DNA of 64,000 bases from NCBI GenBank assembly GCA_032622095.1, contig CP136063.1, positions 35,002,106 to 35,066,105 of the forward strand, given 5' to 3'. Made by a program: the position numbers and the translations under genes. Below, one piece after another: positions 35,401 through 45,008 of the stretch (position 1 is its first letter; the number at the start of each line of letters is the position of its first letter). The notes below the pieces were generated by a model. It was not told where the DNA came from, did not search any database, and saw only the letters and a list, made by a program, of their open reading frames with translations. Source of the DNA: Siphonodentalium dalli. Lineage: Eukaryota; Mollusca; Scaphopoda; Gadilida; Siphonodentaliidae.

Positions 35401-35505
35401 GGCATAAAGCGACAGCTTGTGCCACTAAATGCTCAAACTATACGAAATTTCCTTCAAAATTGGTCATTTTTTATGTACCATCCCCCCAGGATATCTGTAG
35501 GTGGT
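26405..35505 (+). repeat. 164-bp satellite array, about 55 units, with higher-order structure
   Basis: The unit runs CGACAGCTTGTGCCACTAAA, ACTATACGAAATTTCCTTCA, TACCATCCCCCC, GGATATCTGTAGGTGGTCAA, TGGTCCGGGTTTTCTGTAAG, and repeats from 26405 to 35505. Marker variants recur in blocks. Variant 'GGATAACTGTAAGTGG' lies near 26970, 27948, 28600, 30563, 32203 and 33511. 'CTCATGAACTATACG' lies near 29036 and 31002. 'ACTAACTACTCATACT' lies near 27076, 32305 and 33613. These give 4-unit, 8-unit and 12-unit repeats. Because 164 is not divisible by 3, consecutive ORFs step through frames; the many ~60-90-aa frames are repeat artefacts. C-runs vary from 5 to about 19. Confidence 0.95.
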
Positions 35506-36727
35506 AAAGTGTATGCCGAGGCCGAGGCCGGCTCCAAATAAAAGGTGTAAACGGGGTGTTATATGGCGTTTTGTCCGTTGTTTCTCAATGGATATTAATG
35601 CAATTTGATGTATATGTCCGGGCTGGGACATGGAATACAATAACGTTTGAATTGTTTTTAAATTCATAAATTTATTGATTTTATTCAACTTTTTCGTTCT
35701 GAAACACACTATAAAGTGTAAACGGCGGGCTCTACTTAAAAGGTGTAAGCGGCTTATGTGCTTGCAACAACAGAGCTCTGACGCCCTATTACGATGGACC
35801 AAACGATTCCTGGCAATATTTATCAAGATTCGATCCTGACAAGAAGCCTTCTGCACAAATCCACCATACCGGCAATGGACACTGGGTGCTTTGTGTGATG
35901 GACAATAACAATCACGTAGGCCTACACCAGTCCTTTTAGATAGTATATTCGCAGACAAGTTGTCTGTATCTTTGGAAATACAACTTGGACAATTGTATTT
36001 CAATACGACAATTCATGTCCCCCAAGTGCAAATGTTCAGCAAATTATGATTAGTAATTACGCCGATCTAGGGATGGATTTTATTTTTGTAAGTGGCGGCT
36101 CCATGCTTCCGTAGATATTAGATCGCAATTGTTACCGGGAATTTATTGAAATTGGTGTACAGTACCCCTTTAAAATAAATGTATTTAAATTATTATTTCG
36201 CCAAAACCTCAAATGCCCCAAAACACAATAGTCTAGAGTCGCCAATTAGTTAATCCGATTATACCTATAACGCTAAGCACATAAGCCGCTTACACCTTTT
36301 AATTAGAGCCGACCGCTTACACTTTATAGAACGAAAGAACGAAAAGTTCAATAAAATCAAGAATTTTTTGATTTTAAAAACAATTCAAAAGTTAATGTAT
36401 ACCATGTCATAACCCGGACATATGTACTAAATTTCAGTCATATCCATTTATAAACAAAGAAGATAATGCGACATCACGTCCGCTTACACCTTTTAATTGG
36501 AGCCGGCCGTTTACACTTTATAGTGTGTTTCAGAACGAAAAAGTTGAATAAAATCAACAAATTTGTTAATTAAAAAAAATTTCAAACGTTATTGTATTCC
36601 ATGTCCCAGCCCGGACATATACACCCAATTTCATTAATATCCATTGAGAAACAACGAACCAAACGCCATATAACACCCCGTTTACACCTTTTATTTGGAG
36701 CCGGCCTCGGCCTCGGCATACACTTTA
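35505..36727. mobile_element. Inverted-repeat element carrying a captured gene fragment
   Basis: Long terminal inverted repeats begin TAAAGTGTATGCCGAGGC at 35505 and end with its inverse at 36727. Homology extends for about 200 bp each side and includes 'AAATAAAAGGTGTAAACGG' and 'CATGGAATACAATAACGTTT'. Two further diverged inverted copies of the arm lie at about 36290-36480. The 'AAAGTGTAAACGG / AAAAGGTGTAAGCGG' modules recur. The centre (35766-36050) is a protease-like fragment. The left end joins the satellite directly; no target duplication is seen. Confidence 0.65.
35766..36050 (+). pseudogene. Ulp1-like (C48) cysteine-protease fragment, frameshifted
   Basis: The first frame reads through TPYYDGPNDSWQYLSRFD and then QIHHTGNGHWVLCVMDNNN up to about 35920. 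One frameshift later it continues as VLLDSIFADKLSVSLEIQLG and IHVPQVQ until a stop near 36050. A GHWV His, a following DS Asp and a downstream Q-rich strand match the His and Asp part of Ulp1-type protease domains common in invertebrate transposon-associated proteins. The catalytic Cys segment is missing. It is a partial, broken copy inside an inverted-repeat element, so it is likely captured. Family assignment is by motif recognition only. Confidence 0.55.
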
Positions 36728-37023
36728 TAGTGTGTCCCCATTAAGAGAAACCAAGAAATATATTCTACGATATATTTATCGGACTCCGCTGTTATGAAAG
36801 CGGAAGCGAATCGTTCTTACTAAACATTTGGTCCCCTTCAATTGAATGCGCATAGGTTCTCATAGTATACTCCCCGTATGTATGCATCTGCTTGGAGTCC
36901 CAAATTCAATTTGTGAGTACAATGACTTTTTAAAGATACAAAATACTAGTACATGTAGCTGATTAGTCCTACGATGTTCCCCCTCACAATTTAATTGCAA
37001 CACAGGCTCAGCCATTCTAAACT
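36728..37023. other. Spacer, no gene recognised
   Basis: No repeat or coding signal was identified. Confidence 0.3.
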
Positions 37024-37032
37024 GTGACTAGG

Positions 37033-37521
37033 GCTGAAGGGGTCACTCTCACCAAAAAAAATTGCTGAAGGGTACACAAGATTTTCGAAATGTGCTGAAG
37101 GCCAGTGAAGGGTACACAGGGTTTGAAATGTCGTTCTAACGGCATTCAGTTTTCGTATCTGCCATGATTTCTGTTAGACTTAGAGAAAAATTGTTTACGT
37201 TCCAATGAATATTAAAATGTACTGAAAACAAACTGCTAATGGGCGTCAGACTTTCATAAACACAATTTAAGTAATGGTGTTCGTGCCGATCACAAATCCT
37301 GTGTATCCTTCATCACATTTTCAAACCCTGTGTACCCTTCACCACTTTTTGTTGGTGAGAGTTAGTCCAACAAATTAGACGATTCGGAATAAGACCTATT
37401 TTAATATTTGGACATTTATGTGGTCTCCCTCATTAATACAATCGTAAATGTCCAAATATTAAAATATGTATTAATCCGAATAGTCTAATTTGTTGGACTA
37501 GGTGAGAGTGACCGCTTCAGC
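37033..37521. mobile_element. MITE with 9-bp target duplication (outer)
   Basis: Termini GCTGAAGGGGTCACTCTCACC (37033 onward) and the inverse ending CGCTTCAGC at 37521. The identical GTGACTAGG lies at 37024-37032 and 37522-37530. The arms continue inward (AGGGTACACAGGGTTTGAAA and its inverse). A 9-bp duplication is typical of Mutator-like (MULE) elements, although Merlin can give 8-9 bp. It contains the MITE at 37363-37500. No protein is encoded. Confidence 0.8.
37363..37500. mobile_element. MITE with 9-bp target duplication (nested inner)
   Basis: A 138-bp foldback with ~56-bp arms, starting TAGTCCAACAAATTAGAC and ending with its inverse. The identical GGTGAGAGT lies at 37354-37362 and 37501-37509. 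The insertion splits the right terminal repeat of the outer MITE, so this element is younger. The 9-bp duplication again suggests a MULE-type transposase. Confidence 0.85.
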
Positions 37522-37530
37522 GTGACTAGG

Positions 37531-38417
37531 TGTGACGGCTAATTACTATATCACTATCGTTTTTCTTCCCCAATACCGCCACAGTAAAGCGATCATTTAA
37601 CAACTATCGGATCATGCAAATGCAGTTAGATGTCATACCATACTTCTCTATATCACAGTAATAATTCAGGCACTATTCCAATTTGAGGAATGCAACATTC
37701 TACTAACAGCGCCGAAAATCTGAAGCAAATTGACCATTCCAAACATAATCTGAACTACACTCAATTGGTTGAATTTGAATACAAATTACTTCATTAGCAC
37801 GATACGCGCATGACAGCTTTTTATGCACGTTCACACGTGAGTGACATATATTCCTTGAATTTCATTGGCTGAACTCCTTTTTAACAATTTCGCGTGAATT
37901 TTGATCTATCTTTATGAATCGCTTTTGAATTAATCTTGAAGAGGCAAAGACGATAAAATGTTTGCTATATCTATAGGCAATAAACTAACGAAAACGAAAA
38001 CGATTTCACCATCAAGAGTCACTGCATTGAATTATTACAGACGACGCTATGTTGTAAATTTAGATATAATATTTGTAAAAATAACTACTTTGAACAAGAT
38101 CATTGTCCAATTATAACTACTACCGTAGTTGAAGCACAATTTCGGCAAAACACAAATCGATTCGTCCTTGTCTGATGTAAAACTGGAAGTTACCCATCTG
38201 GAGCATTTTAAATTACCTACCCCTAAACGGTTATTAGCTCTGTACTAAAGTTAGGAGTAGTGACACTTACATGTACTAGTACCGGTAGTTCACTCCAGGA
38301 CTAGTAAAATGCATGAGATGATTTACTAGTAACTCAGTCTTATCAGATAGTGTACTATACATGTACATTAACACAGTCTAGCCAGGTACGAGTTAACTCA
38401 GTCTTTCTGGGTACAAG
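37531..38417. other. Spacer, no gene recognised
   Basis: AT-rich unique-looking sequence with no convincing coding or repeat signal. Short 'AACTCAGTCTT' phrases appear near its end and again at 41413. Confidence 0.35.
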
Positions 38418-38421
38418 TTAA

Positions 38422-38865
38422 AGGTACTCAATCCGATTAAGCACCCCTAAATTACTATTTCTTTGGCTTCAGGGTAAACAATATTTGATTCGAGTCGAGG
38501 AACCCATCAAAGCTCAGAGTTATTAGATATTGATTTTTGAAATTTGTAATTTTCTCGAGATGGGTACTAATAATTGCCCCTACATTCGTAATTTTCTCGA
38601 GATATGTACACCAGAAACACTATTCAAACAGACGAGGATGGATAACTCTAAAATCAAGTGGTAATAACAACGCAATTTTGACCGAGAACATTCTTTTGAC
38701 GGCGTGTTCTGGGACAGAAAAAATAGAAATAACAAAATTTCAAATATCGATATCTGATCACCCTGAGCGTTGATTGGTAGGTTTCTCGACTCGATTTAAT
38801 TATTTTTTTTACCCCCGAAGCAAAAGAAATAGTAATTTATGAGGGCCTGATCGGATTGAGTACCT
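38422..38865. mobile_element. MITE with TTAA target duplication, 444 bp
   Basis: Terminal repeat AGGTACTCAATCCGAT (38422) and its inverse ending at 38865, with TTAA at 38418-38421 and 38866-38869. Inner arms (AAATTACTATTTCTTT; TCGAGTCGAG) continue the inverted repeat. TTAA is used by piggyBac and Kolobok transposases. Its termini differ from the piggyBac at 4033, so that element is unlikely to mobilise it. Internally there is a ~50-bp direct repeat with TAATTTTCTCGAGAT. Confidence 0.8.
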
Positions 38866-38869
38866 TTAA

Positions 38870-40257
38870 CTCGGTCTTTCTTGGTACGAGTTAAAGTCAT
38901 TAGCTTCACTCCCGGTGGGTATATATTTGATGTCAGACAGAACTGTGCCCGATATACAACAAGAAAAGTCATAAAAAACTAGAAATAAAACCCCAATGTG
39001 GCATATTATTAGTGCGGTACTCGATTGGCACACCTCCAAAATTATCCAGGTTCACCAATAATAAACAAATCTGGGAATTCTGCCTTCTAATCTAACGTCA
39101 ACATATTTGATCGAATTCAAGGTGAAGTTATCTGCATGCGAATTATTGACTTCTGTAAATGTAAATTATAAGCAATATTTGAAATGAATAGAGTGAACAA
39201 CCGATCGATCTATAAACCACAATAGACCAATCGTGCTGAACTAGATCGATTGGTCTTCCTGACACAGTGGTCACTGTTGTAAGAGATTTCTTGAATATTG
39301 AAATTTTGTGTGCTTGAAGATTTGTTCAAATTAAAAATGAATATTACCAGTACAAATTATTCTTTGTCTTTCATTAGTTTCAAAATAAATCGGAATTAAA
39401 AAAAAATGTTGTAACTTGAAAGAACAATTTAGAGTAGGCATACTCCCTTTATCCAAGATTTGTGCTGGCTGTGAAAGAACGATCGGTCTATTTTAGCCCG
39501 ATCGGTCTATGTTAGCCCCAATCGGTCTATTTTAGCCCCGATCGGTCTATTTTAGCCCGATCTGGCTATTATTGTTTGATTGGTGGTTCACCCAGACCTG
39601 TAGGATATGCACGCTATAGCATATAGATAATGCGTTTCATGTATGGGAGGCCCATTTCACATTTATTTACGGTCAAGCACATATATTTCACAAATAACAT
39701 CTATCATTTGCACTTCAGTGTAAATCATTTGCGCAAATACAAATTAATATGCATTGATATCACCCCCCCCCCCCCTGAATTAATTTGAAAGGGATACTGT
39801 ACGTCAAATGTTGTTGTTGGTTTCTATAGTCTCCGAGTCGGAGAATAAGGTAACAATTTTTTCATTATTTGAAAGTCTGTTGAGTACGAAGTAGTGTTAC
39901 GGATGACAAATTTACCGGAATGCAAAAATACAAATTGTTGTTGTCGAGTAATTTTTGTACATTTTTCAACCAAATGTATCAAATAAAAGTTATATTATAT
40001 GCATACTAGTCCCATATACACATTTAAGTTATTGTATCGTCACTAGTCAGTGAGTGGCTTGGGCTTTCTCCCCGTATCATCATAATGTTTTAAACGATCG
40101 CGTGTGCCATCCGTTTACCAATCCAGTATCCCTCAATTAATTTGATTACGTCTTGCACACGGAAGTTCGTAATTTACTTTACGCCATTTTATGGCTCTAG
40201 TCATAAATGAAATTTATATGAAATTATTAACTTTGATTTTAAGATTCTTTTATTTTT
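38870..40257. other. Spacer with short repeats; no gene
   Basis: Contains five tandem ~19-20-bp units of CGATCGGTCTATTTTAGCCC (39480-39570) and a related inverted ACCAATCG...CGATTGGT pair (39228-39255). A run of about 14 C lies near 39763-39776. No coding gene is recognised. Confidence 0.5.
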
Positions 40258-40470
40258 ATACGCCCTTTTTGAAAAAAGGTCGTATTGTGTTATCAGTCTG
40301 TCCGTCCGTCTGTCCGTCCGTCTGTCTGTCTGTCTGTCTGTCCGTCCGTTAACAATTTTGGTTTCCGATCGATAACTCCAGTTTGGATTATTTGATCTGA
40401 ACCAAAGTTGGTATGTGTATTTCCCAGCTAAAGATACAGGCCAAGTTCGAATATGGGTTCCGTCCAATTA
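40258..40470 (-). mobile_element. Truncated Helitron-like repeat
   Basis: Hairpin TACGCCCTTTTT/GAAAAAAGGTCGTA (about 40259-40285), TCCG/TCTG microsatellite (about 40298-40350), then one and a half monomers with 'GTTTCCGATCGATAACTCC' and 'CAAGTTCGAATATGGGTT'. Same architecture as the 11233-12330 cluster. Confidence 0.65.
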
Positions 40471-40761
40471 TATGGAGAAAAGTTTCATAATTATTGACTA
40501 TTCTTTTGGGGACATATCTTGTAATCATATGTAGCTCACCGGCATTCAAATAAAACTTATATATGTGTAACTGCACCGCAACTCCATGCACATGCACATT
40601 GCACTGTTAAACAAGTCTGTCCCTTACTCCCCTCTGATTGTGAATGATTGAATCCATCTCATAGTATATTATCATGGGCCCATGGCAACATTTTGAATGG
40701 CATTAACTTATGGGAACTTGGGAAGCCATTTTCACATTTTAAATTAGCTAATTGCACTTAA

Positions 40762-41281
40762 AGATGGATTATCTGTTTAAATAACAAATTTTAAATAGTT
40801 GCGTGGGTATAAAATAATAGATATGAACTGAAGACCTATGTCCGGAAAAGCTTCTATCAATTAATACTGATTTTATTTCGAATATTAAATCGGGCCCGTT
40901 TATGTTACTATTTTTATAACCGACCATTCGGATGAGACCGTATTGCGATATAGAGCACTGGGCTGTTCCTACGGCTACGCAACGAATGTCAAATGTCACA
41001 GATTGGTTGTTTGTATTGTTTTGTTCCACAGATATAAGCGATAATGAGTATAATTAACGTTTATTTGTGACAAAATTGCACAATATAATTTCTGGTCTCT
41101 GTTAACAGTAACCACTATTGTTCGTTAGCTGAACAAACACACCTTTTTAGACCAGAAAATATTCAAAATAAAATTAATATTAATCGATAGAAGCATTTCC
41201 GGACAGGAGTCTTCGATTCAAATCTAGTATTTTATACCCCGATAACTATATAATACATGTTTACAAAGAGATAATCCACCT
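40762..41281 (-). mobile_element. ~520-bp TTAA MITE, full copy
   Basis: Begins AGATGGATTATCTGTTTAAA and ends AAAGAGATAATCCACCT, with TTAA at 40758-40761 and 41282-41285. It is the reverse-orientation copy of 44485-45004. The interior inverted words (TCCGGAAAAGCTTCTATCAA and TCGATAGAAGCATTTCCGGA) make it partly foldback. Confidence 0.85.
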
Positions 41282-41285
41282 TTAA

Positions 41286-41408
41286 TATTCGAAATAAAAT
41301 CAATATTAATTGATAGAAGCTTTTCCGGACATAGGTCTTCAGTTCATATCTATTATTTTATACCCACGCAACTATTTAAAATTTGTTATTTAAAGAGATA
41401 ATCCATCT
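41286..41408 (+). mobile_element. Solo end of the ~520-bp TTAA MITE
   Basis: Matches the last ~120 bp of the family (ATTCGAAATAAAATCAATAT ... GATAATCCATCT) and is followed by TTAA at 41409-41412. It abuts the full copy to its left. Confidence 0.75.
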
Positions 41409-41412
41409 TTAA

Positions 41413-41823
41413 CTCTGTCTTATCGGGTATGTGTTAACTCAGTCTTTCTGGTAACGAGTTAATTGTTTTTTTTCTGGGTACGATTAACACTGTCTAATCG
41501 GATATGAGTTAACTCGGTTTTAGAGGGTTAAAGCTAATTCGCGTATGATGATTTACAATCGGTCCTATGCAAATTTAATGTCTGAATATTACGAGTAAAT
41601 TTAATTAATCTCATTTTTTTCAGAGATGCACCTACACGTACCGGTAGTATGTATAAGAATCCAGGGATATAAACTGGGATATACAGAACAGTACAACGAG
41701 ACGTAATATAAAATACAGAACATCGGGACATAATATAGCTCTAGAACAACGAGGCGTAATAAGCCTTTAAACGGATCTATACAGAGCAGCCATATATAAT
41801 ATGGTTCGTGTCTTAATTACAAA
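41413..41823. other. Region upstream of the zinc-finger gene
   Basis: Contains short GAGTTAACTC-type repeats (41413-41530). No TATA box or clear splice acceptor was singled out. The start of the gene's coding sequence follows at 41824. Confidence 0.35.
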
Positions 41824-43119
41824 ATGAAACCACAGACAGATAAGAAGTTGTTTAGATGTGTTTTATGTGAGATGACTTTCAGTGATAAGAGCTCATTGAT
41901 CTCACATAATCAAGTACACAAAGGGGAGCGACCACATCTGTGTTCAGAGTGTGATAAAGCTTTCGCTTCGGTTTCAGCTCTGACTGTACATCAGAGAATC
42001 CATACTGGAGTGAAACCTTATACGTGTGACATTTGTCAGAGAGGATTTACAACACAGAATCACTTGAATGTACACACGCGAGTCCATTCTGGTGTTAAAC
42101 CATACGAGTGTACGGAATGTGGCAAATCCTTTTCCCAAACTAGTGCATTGACTAGACATAAGAGGATCCACACGGGAGTTAAGCCTTTTAAATGTAATAT
42201 TTGTGGAAAAGATTTCACTCAACATGGTCATCTGACTCAACACATATCGACCCACACAACAGAAACGCCGTATAAATGTGGCATTTGTGAGAAAGAGTTT
42301 ACTACACAGAATCACTTGACTTCACACATGAGAATCCATTCCGGCCTTAAACCATACGAGTGTGTAGAGTGTGGGAAGTCATTTGCTCAGCCTAGCGCGC
42401 TGGCTACACACGAAAGGGTCCATACGGGAGAGAAGCCATTTAAATGTAATGTTTGTGGTAAGGAGTTCGCTCAACAGCCTAATCTCATTACACACATGAT
42501 GATTCATACGGGAGACACACCCTATAAGTGTAACATCTGTGATAGAGGATTTGCTACACAGTATCGATTAGCTATACACTCAAGAGTCCATTCTGGTGAT
42601 AAACCATACGAGTGTGAGGAATGTGGCAAATTCTTCTCTCAAACTAGCGCTCTGACTAGACACGCGAGAATCCATACGGGAGAAAAGCCGTTTAAATGTG
42701 ATGTCTGTGGAAAGGGATTCGCACAACAGGCTGCTATGACTCAACACGTGAGGATCCATACTGGGGAGAAACCATTTAAGTGTAATTTGTGTGGAAAGGA
42801 CTTCGCACAACAGCCTAACCTGGCTGCACACATGAAGAACCACACGAGGGAGACCCCGTATAAGTGCGAGATTTGTGATCGAGGATTCAATACAAATGAT
42901 AGCTTGACTTCACACATCAGACTCCATTCTGCTGTTAAACCCTTCAATTGTATAGAATGCGGTAAATCCTTCACTACTGCCAACGGACTGACTGTACACA
43001 AGATAGTGCACACGGGGAAGAAGCCATGTAAATGTAATGTATGTGGGAAAGAATTCACTCAACATGGTAGCCTGGCTCGACACAGGAAGGTCCATATGTG
43101 TGAGGCCGTATACGCGTGA
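41824..43119 (+). CDS. C2H2 zinc-finger protein, 15 fingers
   Basis: A 431-residue protein made almost wholly of 15 tandem C2H2 fingers (28-residue period, from about residue 10 to 424) joined by TGEKP-like linkers. Each keeps CxxC...HxxxH, so it is probably a nuclear sequence-specific DNA-binding protein. No KRAB, BTB or other effector domain is seen; one could lie on an upstream exon. Finger types recur in threes: TTQNHL in fingers 3 and 6, SQTSALTRH in fingers 4 and 10, AQQPNL in fingers 8 and 12, TQHGxL in fingers 5 and 15. This points to expansion by a 3-finger (252-bp) unit. The last finger is followed by a short atypical tail and a stop at 43117. The ATG at 41824 precedes the first finger by nine codons; the 5' end may be incomplete. 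Confidence 0.9.
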   Translation: MKPQTDKKLFRCVLCEMTFSDKSSLISHNQVHKGERPHLCSECDKAFASVSALTVHQRIHTGVKPYTCDICQRGFTTQNHLNVHTRVHSGVKPYECTECGKSFSQTSALTRHKRIHTGVKPFKCNICGKDFTQHGHLTQHISTHTTETPYKCGICEKEFTTQNHLTSHMRIHSGLKPYECVECGKSFAQPSALATHERVHTGEKPFKCNVCGKEFAQQPNLITHMMIHTGDTPYKCNICDRGFATQYRLAIHSRVHSGDKPYECEECGKFFSQTSALTRHARIHTGEKPFKCDVCGKGFAQQAAMTQHVRIHTGEKPFKCNLCGKDFAQQPNLAAHMKNHTRETPYKCEICDRGFNTNDSLTSHIRLHSAVKPFNCIECGKSFTTANGLTVHKIVHTGKKPCKCNVCGKEFTQHGSLARHRKVHMCEAVYA

Positions 43120-43815
43120 GATGATAGTCTGTCTCAACACAAGAAAGTCCATATGTATGAGACCGTATACGTGTGACATGATAGCCTGGTTCGACACAAG
43201 AATGGCTTCTTTGTGAGACCCTATAAGTGTGACATGGTAGCCTGGCTCAACGCAAGAAAGTACACATGTGTGAGACCATGTACGTGTGACATGATAGCCT
43301 GGTTCGATACAAGAAAGATGTGAGACTATATACGTGTGACATGATAGCCTGGCTTGATACAAGAGAGTCCACATATGTGAGACTATATACGTGTGACATG
43401 ACCGCTTGGCTCAACGCAAGAAAGTCCACAGATGTGCGACTATATACGTGTGACATGACCGCTTGGCTCAACGAAAGAAAGTCCACAGGTGTGAGACCGT
43501 ATACGTGTGGCATGGCAGCCTGACTTGACACAAGGTGGTCGACATGTGCGGGACCGTATACGTGTGACATGATAGTCTGGCTCGATACAAGAAGTTCCGT
43601 ATGTGTGAGTCCGTATATGTGTGACACGATAGCCCGGTTCGATACAAGATGGTCCACATGTGTGAGACCGTATACGTGTGACATTGTAGCCTGACTCGAC
43701 ACAGGAATGTCCACATGTGTGAGACAGTACATGTATACGTGTGACATAGTAGCCTGACTCGACAAAAGTAGGTCCACATGTGTGAGACCGAAAAAGTGTG
43801 ACATAGGTGAGAGGC
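43120..43815 (+). repeat. ~57-bp minisatellite derived from the last zinc finger
   Basis: About 12 units of TATACGTGTGACATGATAGC, CTGGCTCGACACAAGAAAGT and CCACATGTGTGAGACCG follow directly after the stop codon. The unit matches the end of the gene (GACACAGGAAGGTCCATATG, TGTGAGGCCGTATACGCGTG), so it is a decayed finger that has amplified out of frame. Plus- and minus-strand open frames here are by-products of the repeat. Confidence 0.8.
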
Positions 43816-43883
43816 TTTAATATTTAAGAGTACCTGTCGGATCACATAAGGATCCATCTGGGAGGTCCATTATAACTGATTAA

Positions 43884-44418
43884 AGGTGGATTTTCTCTTT
43901 GTAAACATGTATTATATAGTTACCGGGTATAAAATCGTAGATATGAACCGAAGACTCCTGTCCGGAAATGCTTCTATCGATTAATATTAATTTTATTTCG
44001 AACATTTTCTGGTCTAAACGGGTGTGATTGTTTGGCTAACGAACAATAGTGGTTATCGTTAGTAGAGACGAGACATTTTATTGTGTAATTTTGTCACAAA
44101 TAAACGTTCATTATACTCATTATCGCTTATAGATATGGAATAAAACAATACAATAAATCAATCTAGGACATTTTACGTTAGGTCCATAGCTATAAGAACA
44201 GCCTAATGCTCTATGTCGCTATATGGTATTACATGAATGGTCTGTTCTAAAAATAGACAAATAAAGTGTCCCAATTAATCATCTCATTTCATAATAAAAT
44301 ATTCGATATAAGATCAACATTAATTGATAGAAGTCATTCTGGACAGGGGTCTTCAATTCATATTTATTATTTTATACCCACGCAACTATTTCAATTTATT
44401 TAAACAGATAATCCATCT
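43884..44418 (+). mobile_element. ~520-bp TTAA MITE, diverged copy
   Basis: Starts AGGTGGATTTTCTCTTTG after TTAA (43880-43883) and ends ATAATCCATCT, followed by TTAT. It aligns with 44485-45004 throughout but is more diverged. Confidence 0.75.
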
Positions 44419-44480
44419 TTATCAATTAATATTGATTTTATTTCGAATAGTTTATTGGGCACGGTTATTTGTCTATTTTG
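44419..44480 (-). mobile_element. Fragment of the ~520-bp TTAA MITE
   Basis: ATCAATTAATATTGATTTTATTTCGAA in inverse orientation, wedged between two longer copies. Confidence 0.5.
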
Positions 44481-44484
44481 TTAA

Positions 44485-45004
44485 AGGTGGATTATCTCTT
44501 TGTAAACATGTATTATATAGTTACCGGGGTATAAAATATTAGATTTGAATCGAAGACTCCTGTCCGGAAATGCTTTTATCGATTAATATTAATTTTATTT
44601 CGAATATTTTCTGGTCTAAAAAGGTGTGTTTGTTCAGCTAACGAACAATAGTGGTTACTGTTAACAGAGACCAGAAATTATATTGTGCAATTTTGTCACA
44701 AATAAACGTTAATTATACTCATTATCGCTTATATATGTGGAACAAAACAATACAAACAACCAATCTGTGACATTTGACATTCGTTGCGTAGCCGTGGGAA
44801 CAGCCCAGTGCTCTATATCGCAATACGGTCTCATCCGAATGGTCGGTTCTAAAAATAGTAACATAAATGGGCCCGATTTAATATTCGAAATAAAATCAAT
44901 ATTAATTGATTGAAGCTTTTCCGGACATAGGTCTTCAGTTCATATCTATTATTTTATACCCACGCAACTATTTAAAATTTGTTATTTAAAGAGATAATCC
45001 ATCT
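44485..45004 (+). mobile_element. ~520-bp TTAA MITE, full copy
   Basis: AGGTGGATTATCTCTTTGTA ... AAAGAGATAATCCATCT, with TTAA at 44481-44484 and 45005-45008. Carries TCTGGTCTAAAAAGGTGTGT and its inner inverse ACAGAGACCAGAAATTATAT. Non-coding. Confidence 0.85.
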
Positions 45005-45008
45005 TTAA

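Noticed and set aside
26632-35541. Dozens of 60-160-codon frames in the satellite sharing peptides such as QLVRVFCKAGRNGDYV
   Set aside because: They follow the 164-bp unit and shift frame from unit to unit because 164 is not divisible by 3. Single-base indels in the satellite break or fuse them freely, so this is not a protein family.
35464-36003. 179-codon minus-strand frame
   Set aside because: It runs from the captured protease fragment through the inverted-repeat arm into a satellite unit. The protease similarity is on the plus strand, so this frame is a shadow.
41974-43058. Minus-strand frames of 87-113 codons opposite the zinc-finger gene
   Set aside because: They are antisense shadows of the tandem fingers, kept open by the 84-bp period.
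43247-43857. Minus-strand frames of 129-185 codons with 'SHVYGLTHVD' repeats
   Set aside because: They lie wholly inside the ~57-bp minisatellite and change frame with unit length.
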